From Pseudomonas sivasensis (GTDB lineage: Bacteria > Pseudomonadota > Gammaproteobacteria > Pseudomonadales > Pseudomonadaceae), in assembly GCF_013778505.1 (NCBI RefSeq), contig NZ_JAAOWU010000024.1, forward strand, positions 1 through 64,000: a stretch of 64,000 bases of DNA, written 5' to 3'. The notes under the pieces were generated by a model that had not been told where the DNA came from, made no database searches, and saw only the letters and a program-made list of their open reading frames with translations. A program made the position numbers and the translations under genes. Position 1 is the first letter of the stretch; each line of letters opens with the position of its first letter. This document shows, piece by piece, positions 25,076 through 35,291 of this stretch.

Positions 25076-26659
25076 ATGGGACTGACACGACGTGAAGCGT
25101 TGTCGAGCATAGCGGCGGTAGGCGGCGAAAAAGCCGTCAAGGATGCACTGGCGGCATTAGGTTTGGGGCCGTCGTCGCATCGCCGTCCGCAACCGTTGAA
25201 ACTCAAGGAAGGCTTGGGGCAAGGCACCCGCGTGCTGGTGTTGGGCGCCGGGATCGCCGGTCTGGTCACCGCCTTGGAGCTGACCCGCGCCGGGTTTGAC
25301 GTGCAAGTGCTGGAGGCGCGTGAGCGGGTCGGTGGGCGCACCTGGACCCTGCGCCATGGCGACCGCGTGGACTACAAGGATGGCCGCACGCAAAAGGCGG
25401 CATTCGATCAAGGGCATTACTTCAACGCCGGCCCGGCCCGGATTCCCAGCCAGCACCGCACGATCCTCGACTATTGCAGTGAGCTTGGCGTGCCGTTGGA
25501 AGTGCTGGTCAACAGCAGCCATGGCGCCCAGGTAAGGCCCGATGTGCAAAAGCCGGCGTTCAGCGTTGGCCAGGCGATCAATGATGCGCGGGGGCACTTG
25601 TCCGGCCTGCTGGCCAAAGCCGTGCAGCGTGATGCCCTTGATGATGTGCTGAGTACTGAGGAACGCACGCGGTTGCTGGCGTTTTTGCAGGTGTACGGCG
25701 ACCTGTCCCAAGAGTTGGCCTTTGAGGGCACGATTCGCTCGGGGCACCTTGAGTCTCCTGCCCATCCGGGCGCGTTGCCGGCCAGTCGCAGCCCGTTGTC
25801 GCTGGATCAACTGCTGCACCCGGAACTGTGGGGCGCATTGCTGCACACCGAGTTTCCGGAGTTTTCGGCGACCATGTTCCAACCAGTCGGCGGCATGGAC
25901 CGCATCACCGACGCGTTCTATCGACGGGTGAGTGATCACGTGCAGTTGGGGGCCGTGGTGCGTCAGATCCGCCAATTGGAGGACGGCGTGGCGGTGACCT
26001 ATCACGACCAGCACAGTGGCCGCGAACAGGTGGTGCGTGCCGATTACCTGATCTCGACGTTGCCGCTGCCGTTGCTGGCCAAACTCGATACCGACTTCAG
26101 TGACCCGATCAAAGCCGCGCTGCTCAGCACCCGCAGCGACCAGGCGACCAAAGTGGCGTGGCAATCCCCGCGCTTCTGGGAAACCGACTACCGCACCTAT
26201 GGCGGGCTGTCGTGGATCGAACACCCCGCGCGCCTGTTGTGGTACCCGAGCAACGACCTCAACACCCGCGAAGGCCTGCTCGTAGCCGGCTATGTAACCG
26301 GCGAGGGCGCCGATGCGTTTGGCGCAAAACCCTTCACCGAGCAATACGCCACGTCCAGAGAAGCGGTTGAATTGCTGCACCCCGGTTTCTCCAAACACCT
26401 GCGTAACCCGCTGGCCGTGACCTGGGAACAGATCCCCTACAGCGAGGGCCCGTGGTTGCAACGCGAACACTTCCCGGCTGACGCAAGCAGCCTGCTCGAA
26501 GCCGGCCATGGCCGTGTGTACTTCGCCGGCGATGGCCTGGTGCAAAGCGGCGTGGGCATCTGGCAGGAATCGGCGGCCAACTCGGCGCGGCATGTGATCG
26601 CGCAACTGGCCGAACGGGTAACCCAACAACGACAGGTCGCGGCACTCGCCGCCTCTTAA
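25076..26659 (+). CDS. FAD-dependent amine / L-amino-acid oxidase
   Basis: 527 residues. The Rossmann FAD motif is RVLVLGAGIAGLVTALEL (about 52-69) followed by VLEARERVGGRTWT; the C-terminal FAD segment is VYFAGDGLVQSGVGIWQES. The whole protein fits the flavin monoamine oxidase / tryptophan 2-monooxygenase / snake-venom-type amino acid oxidase group. The N-terminus has twin arginines (GLTRREALSS) but no clear hydrophobic stretch, so a Tat signal is doubtful. It would oxidise the imported amine or amino acid to an imine, matching the RidA gene 11 bases downstream. Substrate unknown. Confidence 0.88.
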   Translation: MGLTRREALSSIAAVGGEKAVKDALAALGLGPSSHRRPQPLKLKEGLGQGTRVLVLGAGIAGLVTALELTRAGFDVQVLEARERVGGRTWTLRHGDRVDYKDGRTQKAAFDQGHYFNAGPARIPSQHRTILDYCSELGVPLEVLVNSSHGAQVRPDVQKPAFSVGQAINDARGHLSGLLAKAVQRDALDDVLSTEERTRLLAFLQVYGDLSQELAFEGTIRSGHLESPAHPGALPASRSPLSLDQLLHPELWGALLHTEFPEFSATMFQPVGGMDRITDAFYRRVSDHVQLGAVVRQIRQLEDGVAVTYHDQHSGREQVVRADYLISTLPLPLLAKLDTDFSDPIKAALLSTRSDQATKVAWQSPRFWETDYRTYGGLSWIEHPARLLWYPSNDLNTREGLLVAGYVTGEGADAFGAKPFTEQYATSREAVELLHPGFSKHLRNPLAVTWEQIPYSEGPWLQREHFPADASSLLEAGHGRVYFAGDGLVQSGVGIWQESAANSARHVIAQLAERVTQQRQVAALAAS

Positions 26660-26670
26660 GGAGACACACC

Positions 26671-27093
26671 ATGAGCGACAGCATTCAACGTACCAGCGTC
26701 GGCGATTTTCCGATCTCGCAGACCGTCACCGTGCCGGCGTCCGCCAGCCTGATCTTTGTCAGCGGGACCTTGCCGGACGCTGCCGATCCTCAGGTGCCGG
26801 GGGTCTATGGAAACACCGAAGTACAGACGGTTTCGGTATTCAACAAACTGCGCAAGGTTCTTCAGCAGCAGGACCTGGATCTGGGCGATATCGTGCAATT
26901 GCGGGTGTTTTTGGTGGGGGCTGAAGAGACCGACGGCAAGCTGGATTTTGCCGGGTTGCAGCGTGGGTACACGCAGTTCTTCGGTACGCCGGAGCAGCCG
27001 AACAAACCGGCACGGACGGCGTTGCAAGTCGTCGCGCTGCCATTGCCCGGAGCGTTGGTTGAAGTCGAAGCCATCGCTGCCCGCACAGCCTGA
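26671..27093 (+). CDS. RidA-family enamine/imine deaminase
   Basis: 140 residues. The C-terminal region with PARTALQVVALPLPGALVEVEAIAA contains the Arg and Glu of the RidA active site. RidA proteins hydrolyse reactive imines to ketones and ammonia, which fits the flavin amine oxidase directly upstream. It is a more divergent member than housekeeping RidA. A REPIN follows before the monooxygenase gene. Confidence 0.9.
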   Translation: MSDSIQRTSVGDFPISQTVTVPASASLIFVSGTLPDAADPQVPGVYGNTEVQTVSVFNKLRKVLQQQDLDLGDIVQLRVFLVGAEETDGKLDFAGLQRGYTQFFGTPEQPNKPARTALQVVALPLPGALVEVEAIAARTA

Positions 27094-27110
27094 TTCACGC
27101 GGTTAACAGT

Positions 27111-27198
27111 GTGGAAGGGGGCTTGGCCCTCGATGAGGGCGTGTCAGTTGATGCCTCTTTGACTGACCCGCAGCCATCGGGGGCAAGCCCCCTCCCAC
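27111..27198. repeat. REPIN between ridA-like and monooxygenase genes
   Basis: A left arm GTGGAAGGGGGCTTGG (two changes from the core) and an intact inverted core GCAAGCCCCCTCCCAC at 27183-27198 flank a spacer with an internal dyad (GTCAGTTGATG / TGACTGAC). It interrupts an otherwise continuous gene cluster and may separate expression of the last gene. Confidence 0.85.
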
Positions 27199-27252
27199 AG
27201 TGGGATCCGTTTTTTGCCAGTCAGTCCTCATGTTCGTTATGGAGAAATCCCT

Positions 27253-28587
27253 ATGTCCACCTCACCCCGGCAACTCAAATTCGGTGCCATCCTCACCGGT
27301 GTCGGTACTGCGCAAAACGAATGGCTGCACCCGCAAATCCCCGGCGATGCCAGTGTCGATATCGACTGGTACCGTGCCCAGGCGCAACAGGCAGAAGCGG
27401 CCAAATTCGATCTGGTCTTCATCGTCGACAGCCCCTACATCACCCCGGATTCCGCGCCGCATTTCCTCAACCGTCTGGAGCCACTGACCCTGCTTTCGGC
27501 CATCGCCGGTGCGACGTCGAAGATCGGCTTGGTGGCTACGCTGACCACGTCCTACACCGAACCCTTCAACGTCGCCCGCCAGTTTGCCTCGCTGGACCTG
27601 ATCAGCAGCGGCCGCGCCGGTTGGAACGTAGTCACCACCGGCCTGGAAGGCGCGGCCGGCAACTTTGGCCGTGAGCAGCATATTGATCACACCGAGCGCT
27701 ACCGCCGCGCGGCCGAGCACCTGAGCGTGGTGCAGGGGCTGTGGGATTCCTATGAAGACGACGCCTTCGTGCGCGACAAGGCCAGCGGCGTATTCCTCGA
27801 CCCGCAACGCCAGCATCGCCTCGACCACCAGGGCGAGTTTTTCTCAGTGACCGGCCCGTTGAACATCGCGCGTTCAGCCCAGGGCCAGCCGGTGATTTTC
27901 CAGGCGGGTATTTCCGAGTCAGGCCGCAGCCTGGCGGCGAATTACGCCGAAGGCATTTTTGCCGGCGTGGGCAATTTCGAAGACGCCCAGGCGTACTACA
28001 GCGACATCAAAAAACGGACTGCTGCCGCCGGACGTAACCCTGATCACGTGACCATCCTGCCGGGCATTTCGCCGATCATTGCCGACACCGACGAACAGGC
28101 CCAGGCCATCGACCGCGAGCGCAATGGCGAGCTGGACCTGGACAAAGCGCTGGTGCAACTGGGGCGGCCGTTCAACTACCACGACTTCAGCCAATACCCA
28201 TTGGATGAACCCTTCCCGGAGCTGGGCGACTTGGGCAGCAACGGCTATCGCGGCCATGCCGAAAACATCAAGCAAGTCGCCCGTGACCAAGGCTTGACCC
28301 TGCGCCAAGCGGCGCTGCGTTTTGCCAAGCCGTTCTCCAGCTTTGTTGGCTCGCCCAAGACCGTGGCCGACGAGATCGAACGCTGGTTTGTCGAAGGTGC
28401 GGTGGATGGTTTCAACATCCACGTGGGCGCACCGGATGACTTCGCGCGGTTTACCGACCAGGTGCTGCCGTTGTTGCGTGAGCGTGGGTTATTTCGCAGT
28501 GAGTACAGCCACAGCACCTTGCGTGGGCATCTTGGGCTGCCGGTGCCGGTGAATCGGCACACGGCTGCGCGGAGCGAGGCGGCCTGA
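27253..28587 (+). CDS. FMN-dependent monooxygenase, NtaA/SnaA/DszA type
   Basis: 444 residues, full length for the family. Signatures include LKFGAILTGVG, WYRAQAQQAEAAKFDLVFIVDS, LARQFASLDLISSGRAGWNVVTT-like text and FVGSPKTVADEIERWF. Needs a partner flavin reductase, which is not in this cluster. The ATG follows GGAG at 9 bases; an earlier in-frame start has no ribosome site. Together with the oxidase and RidA genes it suggests stepwise oxidative breakdown of an imported nitrogen (or sulfur) compound. Its end is only three bases from the end of the convergent immunity-like gene. Confidence 0.92.
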   Translation: MSTSPRQLKFGAILTGVGTAQNEWLHPQIPGDASVDIDWYRAQAQQAEAAKFDLVFIVDSPYITPDSAPHFLNRLEPLTLLSAIAGATSKIGLVATLTTSYTEPFNVARQFASLDLISSGRAGWNVVTTGLEGAAGNFGREQHIDHTERYRRAAEHLSVVQGLWDSYEDDAFVRDKASGVFLDPQRQHRLDHQGEFFSVTGPLNIARSAQGQPVIFQAGISESGRSLAANYAEGIFAGVGNFEDAQAYYSDIKKRTAAAGRNPDHVTILPGISPIIADTDEQAQAIDRERNGELDLDKALVQLGRPFNYHDFSQYPLDEPFPELGDLGSNGYRGHAENIKQVARDQGLTLRQAALRFAKPFSSFVGSPKTVADEIERWFVEGAVDGFNIHVGAPDDFARFTDQVLPLLRERGLFRSEYSHSTLRGHLGLPVPVNRHTAARSEAA

Positions 28588-28590
28588 GGG

Positions 28591-29097
28591 TTACCACCAT
28601 TTCCAGCGGCCCTGTTGTTTCAGGGTCGCGATGATGGCTTCGCGTTTGTGGCGTAGCTCTACCGACTTTTGCCGCAGTTCGCGGCAGCGGTTGCTGTTTA
28701 GGATCAGCAGACCGACAAGTGGGCCGAGTAGGGCCAGTGCGTAGAGATAGGTGTTGGGGCGCCACAGGATGGCGGGTAGGGATATCAGCAGGCAGAGGAG
28801 GTAGATCGCGACGTTTATCCATACCCAATGGATTCGGCCGTAGAGCACTTCGTATTTGGCCAGGGCGAAAACTGCGCCCAAGCCCGCGGCGCTGAAAAAG
28901 CATGTCTTGGCGACAAAATCTACGGGGTAAGTAGGCAAATACGTAAGCATCGCCAAGATCGTTGTCAACGCTATCGAGAAACACCCTGCCAATGCATCAC
29001 CTCCAATCACGGGCATGAACCGTTTGAGGAGTTGCCAAGGATCCTCAATAAAGAGTGATGAGTAATATTGGTCTTTTATCTTCCGTTGTTGGCTCAC
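28591..29097 (-). CDS. Four-helix membrane protein, probable immunity protein to the adjacent toxin
   Basis: 168 residues with four predicted membrane segments (about 32-57, 65-85, 92-112, 117-135) and a basic cytoplasmic C-terminus (ELRQKSVELRHKREAI). I do not recognise a named family. The GTG start overlaps the stop of the upstream gene by four bases (GTGA), so the two proteins are translationally coupled. Base composition is lower in GC than the neighbours. Small, multi-helix inner-membrane proteins next to membrane-acting T6SS effectors are usually immunity proteins, which is my inference here. Confidence 0.6.
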   Translation of the reverse strand: MSQQRKIKDQYYSSLFIEDPWQLLKRFMPVIGGDALAGCFSIALTTILAMLTYLPTYPVDFVAKTCFFSAAGLGAVFALAKYEVLYGRIHWVWINVAIYLLCLLISLPAILWRPNTYLYALALLGPLVGLLILNSNRCRELRQKSVELRHKREAIIATLKQQGRWKWW

Positions 29098-30008
29098 TGG
29101 TTAACTTCCTCGTAGATGCCCAACGCCAGAGTTCTTACGTTTCCAGAGACTGTACTGCTGGTAAAGCCGAGCAAGGCCGCAGCTATATCCATTTTGTGCG
29201 CGGCAGTTGCACGCTGCATTTGAATAGCGCTGATACGTTTGGTCACGTTGCCAGAGGCTTTTTCCAGCTTGAGCAACTTGGTCGTCAGTCTTGGATCTCG
29301 GATTTTAAGCAGCTCATTGTTCAATTTTGTCCGTTCTTGCCGTGTCAGGCCTCTAAGCACTTGCCTAGCTGTTTTTCCGGTTACTTTTGTGGTCGTTGTG
29401 ACGACTTTCACGGTGACGAATGCCGAGCTGGCAACACCCATCAAAGCAATACCGTCCAACACTGCTGTTGCGGCCTCATACCACGTCTCGTTATCCAAGT
29501 AGTCATTAACTTCCGGAAAGGCTAACTCTGATGCTGTACGTAAAGCGCCACCGATGCATTGAACTGTACTTGCAACGGCAGCAGCTTTACCGATAAACGA
29601 AATTATCGAGCTAGCCCCAGCTGTAAAAGGCATCAGCGCAGCCCCACTCGCAATGACCATCCAACTCAACACTACTCCGGTGCACGCAATTGCCGTATTT
29701 ATAGCTTCCACCGCCAACCTCGACTCCCGAGGCTCATGCTCCAACATCCGCTTGAACTCCACCGGCCCCACATACCTCGGCGCTTCCCGCAGCACCACTT
29801 TGATCGGCCGCACGCTGCAAATCGCCTGGAACTCCCGCAGTACCACCACGTTGAAATCCCCATCGATATACACCACCCCCGCACCAATCAACGCCGGGTC
29901 GGCGTCTATGGCGAAGAACAACCGCCGCAGGTCGAGGCTGCTTTCAATGCGTTGGCGTGTAGTACGGTGGGCTGAGGGGAATCCATCCTTGAACAGAGCG
30001 GCCGTCAT
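29094..30008 (-). CDS. Candidate Hcp-linked T6SS effector with membrane-inserting segments
   Basis: 304 residues. An N-terminal region (about 1-100) contains no recognised motif; two glycine/alanine-rich hydrophobic stretches follow (about 107-165, with GVVLSWMVIASGAALMPF, and about 190-213), then a Lys/Arg-rich helical end with TRQERTKLNNELLKIRD. There is no signal peptide. AAAGGAG precedes the ATG. It is divergent from hcp (184-bp gap) and coupled to a membrane protein. The pattern fits a pore-forming effector of ~30 kDa carried by Hcp. The family is not known to me, so the function is inferred from context only. Confidence 0.55.
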   Translation of the reverse strand: MTAALFKDGFPSAHRTTRQRIESSLDLRRLFFAIDADPALIGAGVVYIDGDFNVVVLREFQAICSVRPIKVVLREAPRYVGPVEFKRMLEHEPRESRLAVEAINTAIACTGVVLSWMVIASGAALMPFTAGASSIISFIGKAAAVASTVQCIGGALRTASELAFPEVNDYLDNETWYEAATAVLDGIALMGVASSAFVTVKVVTTTTKVTGKTARQVLRGLTRQERTKLNNELLKIRDPRLTTKLLKLEKASGNVTKRISAIQMQRATAAHKMDIAAALLGFTSSTVSGNVRTLALGIYEEVNQ

Positions 30009-30192
30009 TCCTTAACTCCTTTTTTTGGGAGCTGAGAGAGTAAAGACGCCGCAACTGGGATGAATGTCGGAAGCTTCGCCATTTACAGTCGGGTACGTCC
30101 TGAAGCGACGTTGACGTCTTGTATGCCCGCTCCTGATTGAGGAAAAGTGCGCGCCACGTCACTTCCGGCGGACCACAGGACAAGGAGCCAAC

Positions 30193-30681
30193 ATGGCAGT
30201 CGACATGTTTTTGAAACTGGGCGACATCAAGGGTGAATCGCAAGACTTGGCCCATCGTGACGAGATCGATATCACCAACTGGGGGTGGGGATTATCGCAA
30301 ACGGGCTCGATGCATTCCGGTACGGGAGGCGGTTCGGGCAAGGCCGACTTCACCAACCTGAACCTGACCAAACCCCTGGATAAATCCAGCCCCAACCTGA
30401 TGATGGCGTGCGCCACCGGCAAGCATTATCCCGAGGCCAAATTGGTGGTGCGCAAGGCCGGCGGAACCAGCCCGGTGGAGTATCTGGTGATTACCTTGAA
30501 GGAAGTCATGGTGGTGTCGTACAGCACCCGCGCTGACACGGCCGATGATGTTTTGTACGACAGCATCGCCTTGAACTTCGCCACCGTCGACGTCAGCTAC
30601 CAGCCGCAGAAGGCGGATGGCGCCAAGGACGGTGGGCCGGTGAAGTTTGGCTGGAATATTCGGCAGAACGTCAAAGTCTGA
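30193..30681 (+). CDS. hcp: Hcp, type VI secretion tube protein (orphan)
   Basis: 162 residues. MAVDMFLKLGDIKGES, DITNWGWGLSQTGSMH and VSYQPQKADGAKDGGPVKFGWNIRQN are strong Hcp1-type (PA0085-like) signatures; the protein forms hexameric rings of the T6SS tube and can carry small effectors in its lumen. AAGGAG lies 5 bases before the ATG. No other T6SS structural gene is in the window, so this is an auxiliary copy. The divergent toxin-like pair next to it is its likely cargo module. Confidence 0.95.
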   Translation: MAVDMFLKLGDIKGESQDLAHRDEIDITNWGWGLSQTGSMHSGTGGGSGKADFTNLNLTKPLDKSSPNLMMACATGKHYPEAKLVVRKAGGTSPVEYLVITLKEVMVVSYSTRADTADDVLYDSIALNFATVDVSYQPQKADGAKDGGPVKFGWNIRQNVKV

Positions 30682-30886
30682 TCCCTTGCCGCCAACCCGG
30701 TTGTCTACCCGCTCGACGGCAATGCGACGATGGCAGCGTTGGGCACCAAACAGCTCAACCGCCTGTTCCTCAGCCCCATGCCGCTGCGCATCGAACACAA
30801 TGTGCCCACCTTCGACTGCATGCCGCAGGTGGGCGAGGGCGCCCAGCATGACCCACTGACCACGTGCCCAGCGGCGCCGCCTGTGC

Positions 30887-32218
30887 TTAGAGGATGTTCA
30901 ACGGGTAGCTGACAATCACCCGATGCTCATCACTGTCCCGTTGGGTCGTCACTTCAGTGCGCAACGACGCGTGGCGCAGGGCAATGCTCAGGTTCTTCAG
31001 CGGCCCCTGCTGGATCACGTAGCTCACCGTCAGGTTGCGCTCCCACTCGCTTTTATCCCCTGTGGGCGTGCGGATGTTCGAGCCGCTTTCGTACATGCCC
31101 ATAAAGCTCAGGCCTGGCACGCCGACCGAGGCGAAGTCATAGCCGTAACGCACCTGCCAGGTGGTTTCCCCGGCGCGCTGGAATTTGCCGATCATCGACT
31201 CGGTCATGAAGTAGGCCGTGGAACCGTCACCCTGGTTCAACCACACCGCATCGCTGTCGCCGCTGACCTGTTGCAGGCCGGCGGCAATCGTGTGGCCGTT
31301 GACCAGGTAGGTGAATTGGGCGCTGCTCAGGCGGCTGTCGACCTTGCCCTTGGTCACGCCGTCGCCGTAGTAGCCGAAGGTGTAGAACGCCGGGTCGTTG
31401 CCGTTGGCGCCGTCGGAACGGTTGTCGAAGTGGCGCAGGTCGGTGCGCAGGGTGCCCGGGCCGATCTGCCAGTCGTACTTGAGGCCCAGGAAGTTCTGTT
31501 TGTAGAAGTCCTGCAGGTTGCCGTAGTAGTACTGCAAGGTCAGGTCTTTGGTCGGTTTGTAGTCGACGCCGCCGTAGTAGAACTTGTTGACGAACTCACC
31601 GGTACGCGCGTTGTTGGCGCCGGGAATCGACATGCCCATCTGGTCGCTTGAACCACGGCCCTTCACGTGTTCCAACTGGCCGAGGGTGAAGGTGAAATGG
31701 TTCAGGTCCTTGGACTGCACCTGCCCGCCATTGAAGGTCTGTTGCAACATGCGGTCGGTGGACATCACCACCGGCAGCATCGGCACTAGAGTGCCGTATT
31801 TCAGCTCGGTCTTGGCAAAGCGCGCCTTGGCCGTCAGCCCCAGGCTGCCGAACTCATCCACTGCGCGGCCATCGCTGTCGGTGGGGAACACGTTGCCGTT
31901 GAACGCGGTGCTTTGCGGGTTGTAGTGGCGCCCCTTGCCGGAGTCCAGACGCACACCGAACATGCCGATGGCGTCCATGCCGAAGCCCACGGTGCCTTGG
32001 GTGTAACCGGACTCGAAGTTGGCGATAAAACCCTGGCCCCATTCCTGGGTGTAGTTGGGGTCGGCGGCGCCGCTGCGGTTGTCGGCGTTGCTGAAGAAGT
32101 TGCGGGCCAGCACATTTAGCTTGCTGTCTTCCACCAGGCCTGCGGCGTAGCCCTGCTGGGCGATGATCAGGCCACAGAGGCCGGCGAGTACGGTTGGTGC
32201 GCGATTGAAAAGCTCCAT
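30887..32218 (-). CDS. OprD-family outer-membrane porin
   Basis: 443 residues. Signal peptide MELFNRAPTVLAGLCGLIIAQQGYAA, then the OprD opening GLVEDSKLNVLARNFFSNAD and repeated strand motifs (FTYLVNGHTIAAGLQQVSGDS, ETTWQVRYGYDFASVGVPGL). OprD/Opd porins take up basic amino acids, carboxylates or aromatic acids; the exact class is not readable here. I start at the ATG with GGGGA upstream; two further in-frame ATGs lie 3 and 5 codons earlier. It is last in a leftward operon with the MFS and aminotransferase genes, and so probably under the same Nac-type promoter. Confidence 0.92.
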   Translation of the reverse strand: MELFNRAPTVLAGLCGLIIAQQGYAAGLVEDSKLNVLARNFFSNADNRSGAADPNYTQEWGQGFIANFESGYTQGTVGFGMDAIGMFGVRLDSGKGRHYNPQSTAFNGNVFPTDSDGRAVDEFGSLGLTAKARFAKTELKYGTLVPMLPVVMSTDRMLQQTFNGGQVQSKDLNHFTFTLGQLEHVKGRGSSDQMGMSIPGANNARTGEFVNKFYYGGVDYKPTKDLTLQYYYGNLQDFYKQNFLGLKYDWQIGPGTLRTDLRHFDNRSDGANGNDPAFYTFGYYGDGVTKGKVDSRLSSAQFTYLVNGHTIAAGLQQVSGDSDAVWLNQGDGSTAYFMTESMIGKFQRAGETTWQVRYGYDFASVGVPGLSFMGMYESGSNIRTPTGDKSEWERNLTVSYVIQQGPLKNLSIALRHASLRTEVTTQRDSDEHRVIVSYPLNIL

Positions 32219-32280
32219 TGGTGTCATCCCCATGTGTGATTGGTTTTTTGAGGGCAGTCAAAAGCGGCAGTGAAAGTTTT

Positions 32281-33822
32281 CTATTTTTTTTCAGGAGCGG
32301 GAGCAACGGTGGCCGGCACGACGTGCAGTCGCACCGGCGGTAAGCGGTACAGGATGAACAGGGCGAGCACGCCAATCCCCGCGCACAGCAGCAGGCCCAC
32401 GCCCACCGACTGGGCCAGCGCATCGCGGGCCAGCTCCAGCCATGGCGTGGCGTCGAGATTGGCGTGCAACAGCACTTGTGGGTCGGCATACAGGGCAATG
32501 CCCTCGGCGTGGCCCGCCGCAAGAAACACCCGTTGCAGATGGGTGCTGTAGAGCAGGTTGACCAGCACGCCCATGCCGGCAGTGCCGAGCAAACCGCCCA
32601 CCAGACGCAGGGATTGAGTGAGCGCGGTGGCGATGCCGAGAAACTGCCGTTCGGCCAGGGTCTGGGTGAATACCGTGAGGTTGAGCAGGATGAATCCCAG
32701 GCCCAACCCGGCCAGTAGAATCAAGCCAAGCAACTCATTGAACGACGCGCTTCGTCCGACCACTGCCAACCCCAGGCACGCCAGCAACAACGCGACAAAA
32801 CCGGTCAGCGGCAACCAGTTTGGGTTGCGCAAACGGGTCACGATTCGGCTGTTGACGATGGCGCCGAGGGTGATGCTCAACGCCAGCGGTGTGATCAACA
32901 CACCGGCGTCCTGAGGCGAATACCCGTAGGCGCCTTGCAGTAAGAGCGGCAAGTAAAACAGCAGCGAAAACATGATCGCCCCGGCGGCCACCGACAGTGT
33001 GAACAGCAGTTGCAGGCTCGGCAGGGTGAACAGCGCGGCCGGCAACAGAGCATGCGGGCAACGCCGCTCCCAGTGCCACAGCGCAATGATCGCCGCGATG
33101 CACCCCAGACCTAACGCCGCGCTGAGTGCGAGGCTCGAATGCCCCAGCCATTCCACAAACAATTGCAGACTGCCCAACGCCAGGGCGATCAACAGTGCGC
33201 CGGGCCAATCCAGACGAATGCTGCTGTGTTGTTGCGGGCGATACCACGGCAGGAAACGCCAGGCAATCAACAGCGCCAGGCAGCCCAACGGTAGGTTGAT
33301 ATAGAACACCGAGCGCCAGCCGAAGGCGCCGGTGAGATAGCCCCCCAGCCCCGGGCCGATGGCATTGACCACGCTGAACAGCGCACTCAACAGCATCTGC
33401 CAGCGCAGGCGCTGGCGGGTGTCGGGAAACAGTTCGGGGATACAGGCGAACGCGGTGCCGATCAACATGCCGCCGCCAATGCCCTGCAACGCACGGCCGA
33501 TCACCAGCACCAGCATGTCGTTGGCCAGGGCGCAGGCCAGGGACGCCAGAGTGAAGATCAACGTGGCGGCCAGTACGAACGGCTTACGCCCGTAGTAATC
33601 CCCCAGCCGCCCGAAAATCGGGATGGTGACGATGGACGCCAACAGATAACCAGTGGCAACCCATGCATAGAGTTCAAAGCCGTTGAGCTCGGCCACGATG
33701 CTCGGCAACGCGTTGCCGATCACGGTCTGGTCCAGCGCCGAGAGCATCAGCACCAACGAGATGCCAATCATCGCCAGCAAGGCTTGCTTGAAACTCAGGG
33801 GAGGGTGGGCCGCCGCGGTCAT
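32281..33822 (-). CDS. MFS transporter, DHA2 (14-helix, EmrB/QacA) family
   Basis: 513 residues with about 14 membrane segments. The motif SALDQTVIGNALPSIVAEL in helix 1 and GRLGDYYGRKPFVLAA (motif A) are diagnostic of DHA2 drug:H+ antiporters. It may export a toxic intermediate or the amine product, or act in import. It lies nine bases after the aminotransferase gene, so co-transcription is near certain. The start ATG has GAGGATC upstream. Confidence 0.9.
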   Translation of the reverse strand: MTAAAHPPLSFKQALLAMIGISLVLMLSALDQTVIGNALPSIVAELNGFELYAWVATGYLLASIVTIPIFGRLGDYYGRKPFVLAATLIFTLASLACALANDMLVLVIGRALQGIGGGMLIGTAFACIPELFPDTRQRLRWQMLLSALFSVVNAIGPGLGGYLTGAFGWRSVFYINLPLGCLALLIAWRFLPWYRPQQHSSIRLDWPGALLIALALGSLQLFVEWLGHSSLALSAALGLGCIAAIIALWHWERRCPHALLPAALFTLPSLQLLFTLSVAAGAIMFSLLFYLPLLLQGAYGYSPQDAGVLITPLALSITLGAIVNSRIVTRLRNPNWLPLTGFVALLLACLGLAVVGRSASFNELLGLILLAGLGLGFILLNLTVFTQTLAERQFLGIATALTQSLRLVGGLLGTAGMGVLVNLLYSTHLQRVFLAAGHAEGIALYADPQVLLHANLDATPWLELARDALAQSVGVGLLLCAGIGVLALFILYRLPPVRLHVVPATVAPAPEKK

Positions 33823-33831
33823 CGTCGATCC

Positions 33832-35040
<1,209 letters not shown>

Positions 35041-35072
35041 GGGCGTTCCTCGATGATGGCGTTGATGGCGTC

Positions 35073-35138
35073 ACAGTACGAGGGCCGGGCGAGGGGGCCA
35101 TAAGACGAGTTTGTTCTGGGTTGATAGGCAGTGCTTAT
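35073..35138 (-). promoter_or_regulatory. Nac-type site and promoter for the aminotransferase operon
   Basis: On the minus strand ATAAGCACTGCCTAT (35138-35124) fits ATA-N9-TAT. Exactly 20 bases downstream is TTATGG (35103-35098), then 19 bases, then TACTGT (35078-35073). The same 20-base spacing occurs before the units at 36437 and 41110. The site centre would be about 65 bases upstream of the predicted transcript start, the position at which Klebsiella Nac activates. Confidence 0.6.
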
Positions 35139-35147
35139 GGCTGGGCT

Positions 35148-35193
35148 TGCACCAAGCAGGTGCGTCCAGTCCTGGCTGCTCCGAGCGGGTGCT
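35148..35193 (+). promoter_or_regulatory. Two NtrC-type enhancer boxes upstream of the nac-like gene
   Basis: TGCACC-AAGCA-GGTGCG (35148-35164) has one difference from the NtrC consensus TGCACC-N5-GGTGCA, and TGCTCC-GAGCG-GGTGCT (35177-35193) has two. Their centres are 29 bp apart and about 90-118 bp upstream of the predicted sigma-54 transcript start, a normal enhancer position. Confidence 0.7.
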
Positions 35194-35247
35194 TTGGGTG
35201 GGGGATCAGGAGCAACCATAGCAAAGCCTTATGGCTGGTTATGCGGG

Positions 35248-35263
35248 TGGCCTGTCTTTTGCA
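35248..35263 (+). promoter_or_regulatory. Sigma-54 promoter for the nac-like gene
   Basis: TGGCCTGTCTTTTGCA has the -24 GG and -12 GC separated by the required 10 bases (consensus TGGCACGNNNNTTGCW). The transcript would start near 35274, leaving a ~128-base leader that contains a whole REPIN. Confidence 0.65.
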
Positions 35264-35291
35264 AACCTGCCAGGTGTACACAAATCCAAAT

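Noticed and set aside
30682..30886. Possible remnant of another T6SS gene downstream of hcp
   Set aside because: A frame reading MAALGTKQLNRLFLSP and onward stays open for 60 codons, but I cannot match it to any T6SS component and it runs into the convergent porin gene. Nothing more than non-coding sequence can be supported.
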